This document shows positions 55,671 through 64,000 of a stretch of DNA of 64,000 bases, one piece after another; position 1 is the stretch's first letter, and each line of letters begins with the position of its first letter. Source of the DNA: Caldicoprobacter oshimai DSM 21659. Lineage in GTDB: Bacteria; Bacillota; Clostridia; Caldicoprobacterales; Caldicoprobacteraceae. Where the stretch lies: the NCBI GenBank assembly GCA_000526435.1, contig JAGB01000004.1, positions 96,001-160,000 on the forward strand, written 5' to 3'. A program made the translations under genes and the position numbers. The notes below the pieces were generated by a model, which worked only from the letters and a program-made list of their open reading frames with translations, was not told the DNA's origin and searched no databases.

Positions 55671-57221
55671 CTAATCGCCTTTCTCCTCCCCGTTATGTCC
55701 ATTCTTGCTGTTCTGTTCCATAACCATCTTGTTTATCGCGTTTATATATGCTTTAGCGCTGGCCTCTATGATATCGGTACTGAGTCCGCGGCCAATGTAT
55801 ACATTCCCGTTCTTCCCTATTTTAACAGTTACCTCTCCCAGGGCATCCTTACCGCTGGTCACCGCTCTCAGGTAATAATCCTTCAGCGTGACCTCTATAC
55901 CAATTGCCCGATCAATGGCTTTGAATGTGGCATCCACCGGTCCATCTCCACATGCCGCTTCCTCGAATATCTCATTGTCCCGCCTGATCTTCACGGTAGA
56001 AGTGGCAATGGAGGTATTGCCGCTGGATATATGGAAATATTCCAGCTCATAGGTCTCAGGCACCTTTAACACTTTTTCATTCACAAGGGCCTCTATATCT
56101 TTATCCATCACGTATTTCTTTTTATCTGCCAGGTCCTTAAACTTCTCAAAAGCGGAGTTTATCTCCTCGGGCGTAAGGTTGGTGAAGCCCAGCTCTTTCA
56201 GCCTTTCCTCAAAGGCGTGGCGTCCCGAATGCTTGCCCAGCACCATCTGGCTCTGCTTCAATCCAATCGATTCCGGCGTCATAATCTCGTAGGTCTGACG
56301 ATTGCTCAACACGCCGTGCTGGTGGATCCCCGACTCGTGTGCAAAGGCGTTTGCGCCGACAATGGCTTTATTGGGTTGGACATGCACACCGGTTAAATGG
56401 CTGACCATGGTGCTGGTACGGTATATCTGCTCGGTCACTATATCGGTAGAGTAGTCAAAGTAATCGCTCCTCGTTTTAATGGCCATGACGATTTCTTCAA
56501 GAGCGGCATTGCCCGCTCTTTCTCCCAATCCGTTTATGGCGCATTCCACCTGCTGGGCACCATTTCGGATGGCTGCGAGGGAGTTGGCCACCGCCAGCCC
56601 CAGGTCATTGTGGCAGTGTACACTTAACATGACCTTGTCAATGTTTCGAACGTTTTCCCTGATACTCCTTATGAGCGCGCCGAACTCCTCGGGCATGGCA
56701 TAGCCCACCGTATCCGGTATGTTGATCACGGTAGCGCCGGCATCGATGACAGCCTCCAGCACTTTAAAGAGAAACTCCGGCCGTGTCCTGGTCCCATCCT
56801 CAGGCGAAAACTCAACATCTTCGCAGAGGGATTTTGCATAGGATACCATCTCTACAGCCCTTTTCAAGACTTCCTCGGGCTCCATTTTAAGCTTATACTT
56901 CATGTGGATATCGGAAGTGGCAATAAAAGTATGAATACGGGGCCGGGCAGCGTACTTAATGGCTTCCCATGCCCTGTCTATGTCCTGTTTCACAGCACGG
57001 GCCAGTGCTACTATAACCGGCCTTCTAACATTTTGCGCTATAGCCTTTACCGCCTCAAAATCGCCTTTCGAGGCAACAGGAAATCCCGCCTCTATTGCAT
57101 CCACTCCAAGGCGCTCAAGCTGCCTGGCTATCTCCAACTTCTCCTGAACATTTAAGCTCACACCCGGCGATTGTTCTCCATCTCGAAGGGTTGTATCGAA
57201 TATATATACCTTTTTCGGCAC
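55671..57221 (-). CDS. leuA: 2-isopropylmalate synthase
   Basis: A 516-aa enzyme committing 2-ketoisovalerate and acetyl-CoA to leucine. Catalytic domain: [69 protein letters not shown]. The C-terminal regulatory LeuA-dimer domain (about 365-505) is present, so leucine feedback is likely. 16 bp after ilvC. A 230-bp gap with a CATCAGCC/GGCTGATG inverted repeat separates it from cimA. Confidence 0.96.
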   Translation of the reverse strand: MPKKVYIFDTTLRDGEQSPGVSLNVQEKLEIARQLERLGVDAIEAGFPVASKGDFEAVKAIAQNVRRPVIVALARAVKQDIDRAWEAIKYAARPRIHTFIATSDIHMKYKLKMEPEEVLKRAVEMVSYAKSLCEDVEFSPEDGTRTRPEFLFKVLEAVIDAGATVINIPDTVGYAMPEEFGALIRSIRENVRNIDKVMLSVHCHNDLGLAVANSLAAIRNGAQQVECAINGLGERAGNAALEEIVMAIKTRSDYFDYSTDIVTEQIYRTSTMVSHLTGVHVQPNKAIVGANAFAHESGIHQHGVLSNRQTYEIMTPESIGLKQSQMVLGKHSGRHAFEERLKELGFTNLTPEEINSAFEKFKDLADKKKYVMDKDIEALVNEKVLKVPETYELEYFHISSGNTSIATSTVKIRRDNEIFEEAACGDGPVDATFKAIDRAIGIEVTLKDYYLRAVTSGKDALGEVTVKIGKNGNVYIGRGLSTDIIEASAKAYINAINKMVMEQNSKNGHNGEEKGD

Positions 57222-57237
57222 CTGTCATCCCCCTTTA

Positions 57238-58236
<999 letters not shown>

Positions 58237-58281
58237 TTATTCCTCCTCCACATCGTAAATTTTAATTTTAAACAGTAAATT

Positions 58282-58779
58282 TTATAAATTTTCGTCTTTA
58301 ATGAGTTTGTTCCCCCTGTCAACGGCTATGATGCCTGTGCGAACCATTTCCTTAATCCCAAAGTCCTTTAGCATCTCCTGCAGTGCATTGACCTTTTTCT
58401 CGTCGCCGGTTATCTCAATAATCATGGAATCCTTGCTTATATCCACAACCTGAGCCCTGAATACGTTGACGATCTGAATTATTTCGTTTCTCGTTCCAGG
58501 GTTTGCCTGTACCTTTATCAAAGCAAGCTCCCTGGTCACCGAATCCTCCGCTATGTCGGCCACCTTTATGACATCGATCAATTTGTTGAGCTGCTTTGCC
58601 ATCTGTTCAATCACCTTTTCATCCCCATCCACAACTATGGTCATTCTCGAAATGCTGGGGTCCTCAGTTACGCCTACCGCTAGACTTTCGATGTTGAATC
58701 CCCTGCGGCTGAAAAGCCCTGCCACCTTTGATAGAACGCCCGGCTGATTGGCTACCAACACGCCCAGTATGTGTTTCAT
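58282..58779 (-). CDS. ilvN: Acetolactate synthase regulatory subunit
   Basis: A 165-aa protein: the N-terminal ACT domain ([34 protein letters not shown]) senses valine, and the C-terminal ALS_ss_C domain spans about 83-157. AAAGGAGG precedes the ATG. First gene of the T-box-controlled operon. Its catalytic partner is ilvB at 22739-24427. Confidence 0.96.
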   Translation of the reverse strand: MKHILGVLVANQPGVLSKVAGLFSRRGFNIESLAVGVTEDPSISRMTIVVDGDEKVIEQMAKQLNKLIDVIKVADIAEDSVTRELALIKVQANPGTRNEIIQIVNVFRAQVVDISKDSMIIEITGDEKKVNALQEMLKDFGIKEMVRTGIIAVDRGNKLIKDENL

Positions 58780-58832
58780 CGTTGTCCTCCTTTCTTATCC
58801 CTGCTTAAAACCATTGACCGTAACGATATAAC

Positions 58833-59125
58833 AAAAAAACCTTTCGCCCTGAAGGGACGAAAGGTTCTCTTTCGTGGTACCACCCTACTTTGCCTGTACC
58901 TCACGGTACAAAGCCTCACCAGGTTCTAACAAACCCTGGCCTGTAACGGGACCACCCGTAAAGCCCTACTGAAGGTGACTTTACAAGGCACACCCTTATA
59001 AAGCTACCCCTTTCAGGCTTTCTCCTCGGGAGTGAGCATACAACCTATCCGCCCACCGGTTCGCACCGTCCACCGGCTCTCTGAAGATGGCTGCAATAGG
59101 TCTTATATCTCCGTCATCGGATTTT
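58833..59125 (-). promoter_or_regulatory. T-box leader of the ilvN-ilvC-leu operon (apparent leucine specifier)
   Basis: Stem I carries AGAGAGCCGGTGG...GCGAACCGGTGG. The specifier is best read as CTC (59034-59036, in TATG-CTC-ACTCCC), a leucine codon followed by a purine. The T-box sequence AGGGTGGTACCACGAA (58871-58886) precedes the terminator stem CCTTTCGTCCC/GGGCGAAAGG with seven T residues (58833-58866). Upstream to 59485 is AT-rich, with no gene. Confidence 0.92.
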
Positions 59126-59485
59126 GTTTTAGTAAAATATTTTCATAAATGTACATGCGATATAGAATAAACCCTTTCAAAAAACCTTTATACAATAATT
59201 TTAAAGAACAATTTTTCGCCACCCTACAGTTTAACTTTATTTTGCTTAATCATCTAAAACCATTCAGTAGCCAGCAATCAACAGCAATATAATAAAACCA
59301 CAAAATCTTATGTATACTCTATCTCACGTCAACCTATATTTTGAGTTGGATCGTTTATTATTTAACAGCCGATAATAATTATAACAATGCCCGACAACAG
59401 AACCTTCCTTCGTGTAGAAACAGCCTGCCGCCGGGTCTTTTGTGAGTTTGAAGGATATTTTATCAAGTGCTGGAGCTGTTGTCAA

Positions 59486-59502
59486 TAGGTTTCTTTAAAA
59501 TT
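59486..59502. repeat. Left 17-bp target duplication of the IS
   Basis: TAGGTTTCTTTAAAATT, repeated exactly at 61315-61331 on the other side of the element. Confidence 0.85.
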
Positions 59503-59577
59503 TGTTGTTATTCTGTGATAATGTCATATTGAAATTATTCTGATATAATGTCATACATGAGAGAGGAGATATTCAAC

Positions 59578-60921
59578 ATGACACAAAAAGAAATGACCCG
59601 TTTAAGAGTCATAAATCAAACAATTGATAAAGTTATAACCATCAGAGAAGCTGCTGAGCTTCTAAACCTCAGTGAACGCCAAGTAATAAGGTTGAAAAAG
59701 GGGGTTTTGAAAGAAGGACCTGCGTTCATCATCCACAAAAACAGAGGTCGAAAGCCCCAGCATGCTCTCTCTGATGAACTTAAAAACACCATCATTAACC
59801 TTAAAAAAAGCGAAAAATACTGTGACGTAAACTTCAACCATTTCGTCGACTTACTTATGGAAAATGAAAACATTAAAGTAAGTTATTCCTCTGTATACAG
59901 AATTCTAACAAAAGAAGGTATTAGCAGCCCTAGAAAACACCGTAAACGTAAAGCCCACCACAGAAGAAAAAGGATGCCCCAGAAAGGTATGCTCGTCCAA
60001 ATAGATGCTTCTAAACACGATTGGATAGATGGACTCCCACCTTTTACCCTCCACGGGGCTATTGATGATGCCACAGGCGAAATACTCGCTCTATTCTTCA
60101 CTCAACAAGAGTGTATGGAAGGATACTTTGAAATCATACGTCAAATAATCACTAATCATGGCGTTCCCTTAAGCCTGTACTCTGACCGCCATACCATCTT
60201 CGTCTCTCCCAATGATGGTAAACTTTCTATCGAAGAACAACTTGCAGGAAAAACAGTTAGCCTTACACAGTTCGGCAGAGCTATGGAAGAACTCGGCATC
60301 AATATAATCAAAGCCAGATCCCCTCAGGCTAAAGGGCGTGTCGAAAAACTCTGGGATACTCTTCAGGATAGGTTGAAAGCCGAACTTAAAATCTATGGTA
60401 TCAATTCAATTGAGGCTGCTAATGCTTTTTTACCCAGATTTATTCAATCCTACAACAAAAGATTCGGGGTTGAGCCTGAAAACCCACAGCCTGCGTTCAG
60501 GCCTCTTGACCCTGCTATCAACCTCGACTATATCCTGTGCATCAAGGAACGTCGCACCATCATCGAAGGCTCTGCCTTCTCATACAAGGGGAAATATTAT
60601 CAACTGGTCAAGGACGGCAAAAAAGTCCCTGCTATGCCCAAAGCTAAACTTACCGTCCTATTCAGCCCTAAAATAGGCGTAAAAGCTTTCTATGCCGGTA
60701 CGATATATGATACCCTAATACTCGAAGAACGACCTAAAAAACAAGCTTTACAGCAGTCTGAGCATAAATCAGAGAAAAAGCATAATCCCGTAAAACCGGC
60801 TCCTGACCACCCATGGAAACAACAGGCTCAAAAAAGGCCTAGAATCTCTTACGAAGAAACTGATCGCGAGATCCTTGAGATGCTAGACCAGCTGTTTAAT
60901 TCCACACGAGCTTGGGCATAG
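59578..60921 (+). CDS. IS1202-like DDE transposase
   Basis: A 447-aa transposase: an HTH (TIREAAELLNLSERQVIRLKK), a second DNA-binding region, then the rve/DDE core with VQIDASKHDWID, SLYSDRHTIFVSP and QAKGRVEKLWDTLQDRLK, giving the D, D and E residues. All catalytic residues are present and the frame is intact. ATG at 59578 follows GAGGAG; ATG at 59548 lies in the terminal repeat. Confidence 0.9.
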   Translation: MTQKEMTRLRVINQTIDKVITIREAAELLNLSERQVIRLKKGVLKEGPAFIIHKNRGRKPQHALSDELKNTIINLKKSEKYCDVNFNHFVDLLMENENIKVSYSSVYRILTKEGISSPRKHRKRKAHHRRKRMPQKGMLVQIDASKHDWIDGLPPFTLHGAIDDATGEILALFFTQQECMEGYFEIIRQIITNHGVPLSLYSDRHTIFVSPNDGKLSIEEQLAGKTVSLTQFGRAMEELGINIIKARSPQAKGRVEKLWDTLQDRLKAELKIYGINSIEAANAFLPRFIQSYNKRFGVEPENPQPAFRPLDPAINLDYILCIKERRTIIEGSAFSYKGKYYQLVKDGKKVPAMPKAKLTVLFSPKIGVKAFYAGTIYDTLILEERPKKQALQQSEHKSEKKHNPVKPAPDHPWKQQAQKRPRISYEETDREILEMLDQLFNSTRAWA

Positions 60922-61043
60922 CATTTTTATCTATCGCTTCTCCTATAGATTATCATACAAGCTTTGATAATATTTATCAAGGCCTAGTTTCTTATTGCCT
61001 TTTTTGCCCCCATAATATAGTATTAAAAAGCCCTAGACTCAGA

Positions 61044-61177
61044 GTGCATGTCAAGTGGACCGTGGAATAAGTTGGAGTGACCCTAGAGCTTTGCTGCTTA
61101 TGCCGCGAAAGCCACTTGACATGCACCCCCTTGGGTAAGCTTTTGCCTATGCCGGTGGGTGTATTACACCCACCGGC
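61044..61177. repeat. Inverted repeats in the IS noncoding tail
   Basis: GTGCATGTCAAGTGG (61044-61058) is perfectly inverted at 61112-61126. Beyond it GCCGGTGGGTGTA is inverted at 61165-61177 with a one-base centre. The 60922-61200 tail is long for this IS family and may be a smaller element nested inside. Confidence 0.65.
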
Positions 61178-61314
61178 CTGCCTAGCGGCGAGCGTCAAAA
61201 TTTCTAATAGCTTTGCTATAAATTATCTCTGTAATATTTTTTAAAACCCATAGTTGACATTTTTACTGAATAAAATTATCCTTTTTGAGGTGACATTTTC
61301 ACAGACTATTGACA

Positions 61315-61331
61315 TAGGTTTCTTTAAAATT
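61315..61331. repeat. Right 17-bp target duplication of the IS
   Basis: Exact copy of 59486-59502. Confidence 0.85.
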
Positions 61332-61352
61332 TCCAATTTAGGCACAAGATTC

Positions 61353-61382
61353 TTGACACCTCTCTTATTATTGCTATAGAAT
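61353..61382 (+). promoter_or_regulatory. Promoter candidate for the 62-aa membrane protein
   Basis: TTGACA (61353-61358), 18-bp spacer, TAGAAT (61377-61382), about 100 bp upstream of the start. Confidence 0.5.
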
Positions 61383-61484
61383 ACAAGGTAACAGCAAAGA
61401 CTAGTATGCATAATAATGGTATTGATAATGTCTGCTGTTTGCTTAGATTAGAGTTAATCAATAATATAATGGAGGAATACAGGA

Positions 61485-61664
61485 ATGAATGATAATTTAA
61501 GCGATAATGAAAAATTCATAATAATGATATTGTTTGGCGCACTACTCTTTATTTACCTTGCATTCGGAATATTCGACTCACCCATTCATCCTCTGATAAA
61601 ATTGCTGCCTTTTTATGCATTAACTATCTATGTCATTATAAGAAACCGGTTAAAAAAACATAAA

Positions 61665-61673
<9 letters not shown>
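61485..61673 (+). CDS. Small membrane protein of unknown function
   Basis: A 62-aa protein with an acidic start, two hydrophobic spans (IIMILFGALLFIYLAFGIF and LLPFYALTIYVII) and a basic end. GGAGG precedes the ATG. The last codons and stop (ATC GAG TAG) coincide with the 3' end of the group II intron remnant, so the natural C-terminus may have been changed by the intron. Confidence 0.6.
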
Positions 61674-62189
<516 letters not shown>

Positions 62190-62196
62190 AAAAACA

Positions 62197-62230
62197 AAAA
62201 AAACCTGGCTGAAATAGCCAGGCTTTTTTT
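62197..62230 (-). terminator. Terminator of the rRNA operon
   Basis: GCCTGGCT-ATTTC-AGCCAGG stem with T tracts on both sides, directly after 5S rRNA on the minus strand. Confidence 0.9.
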
Positions 62231-62238
62231 AAATTGAA

Positions 62239-62355
62239 CTCCGGCAACGACCTACTCTCCCAGAGGGTCTCCCCTCTAGTACCATCGGCGCTGAAGGGCT
62301 TAACTTCTGTGTTCGGAATGGATACAGGTGTTTCCCCTTCGCTATTGTCACCGGA
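62239..62355 (-). rRNA. rrf: 5S ribosomal RNA
   Basis: About 117 nt on the minus strand: starts TCCGGTGACAATAGCG, has the conserved CCGAACACAGAAGTTAAGC loop region, GATGGTACT and GGGAGAGTAGGTCG, and ends GCCGGAGT complementary to the start. It is 108 bp behind 23S, with no tRNA between. Confidence 0.95.
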
Positions 62356-62463
62356 ATCTCTCTTTCCCTCTTCATTTTTCTCACTTCATTTTTCTCAAGG
62401 TGCTAACCGCGCCTCCTTAAAGCGCTCACTGCACCCTCAAAACCGCACAATGCAGAGCTACTC

Positions 62464-64000
<1,537 letters not shown>

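Larger units (their letters stand above)
59503..61314. mobile_element. Complete IS1202-like (ISNCY) insertion sequence, 1812 bp
   Basis: Flanked by 17-bp direct repeats. The ends read TGTTGTTATTCTGTGATAAT and, inverted, TGTCAATAGTCTGTGAAAAT, then both TGTCA. A second TTCTG-A-ATAATGTCA-like box lies inside each end, probably a repeated transposase site. Long target duplications (15-29 bp) are typical of the IS1202 group. The element holds one transposase gene and about 390 bp of noncoding sequence behind it. Confidence 0.85.

Noticed and set aside
60992..61198. 68-aa minus-strand ORF in the IS tail
   Set aside because: Built over two inverted repeats; no start site or protein-like pattern.

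Overview
The window looks like chromosome from an anaerobic, probably thermophilic, low-to-moderate GC Firmicute (class Clostridia). The grounds are strong AGGAGG-type ribosome sites, frequent GTG and TTG starts, T-box leaders on amino-acid operons, a tungsten aldehyde:ferredoxin oxidoreductase, a corrinoid-type methanol methyltransferase, RpiR/murein-recycling genes of Clostridium/Bacillus type, and group IIC intron and IS1202-like debris. Most genes lie on the minus strand. I cannot name the species.

Region 1 (1-11.1 kb) is a tungsten/molybdenum pterin-cofactor locus. On the minus strand the order is 4Fe-4S ferredoxin, aldehyde ferredoxin oxidoreductase, MoaD-like sulfur carrier, ThiF/MoeB-like activating enzyme, tungstate ABC transporter (tupABC), two MoeA paralogues, MoaA, and a MoaC-MOSC fusion. 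A divergent mogA lies at the left end. One locus therefore encodes metal uptake, pterin synthesis, metal insertion, the enzyme and its electron carrier. A strongly structured intergenic stretch between thiF and tupA is a candidate regulatory RNA.

Region 2 (11.3-22.7 kb) is mixed. It holds galactonate dehydratase (dgoD), an unknown membrane protein, a plus-strand group (unknown 212-aa protein, 25-residue membrane peptide, membrane HD-GYP protein, DUF5317 protein), a decayed pseudogene, an orphan mtaB, a DUF438/hemerythrin/PAS sensor, a WYL regulator, a zinc-ribbon protein and a UbiA-type prenyltransferase.

Region 3 (22.7-28.5 kb) has ilvB behind a T-box leader (apparent Val specifier), ogt, pepV, a deleted yitT pseudogene and nagB.

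Region 4 (28.5-40.8 kb) is a murein-sugar recycling cluster: murQ, a broken ybbE/amiE-like gene, mupG, namZ, nagZ, a MurK-like kinase, anmK, an rpiR regulator and a carbohydrate ABC importer. With nagB nearby, it can convert cell-wall disaccharides, MurNAc, anhydroMurNAc and GlcNAc into fructose-6-phosphate.

Region 5 (41-46.9 kb) is an oppBCDFA peptide-uptake operon.

Region 6 (47.2-59.1 kb) is branched-chain amino-acid synthesis: ilvD, and the T-box-controlled (apparent Leu specifier) ilvN-ilvC-leuA-cimA-leuC-leuD-leuB operon. An M23 peptidase and a nitroreductase lie between them. The cimA start is interrupted by an apparent one-base deletion.

Region 7 (59.5-64 kb) has a complete IS1202-like insertion sequence with a 17-bp target duplication, a small membrane protein gene, a deleted group IIC intron sitting directly behind the rRNA terminator, then 5S and the 3' half of 23S rRNA, which runs off the right edge. 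No tRNA or CRISPR array was seen.
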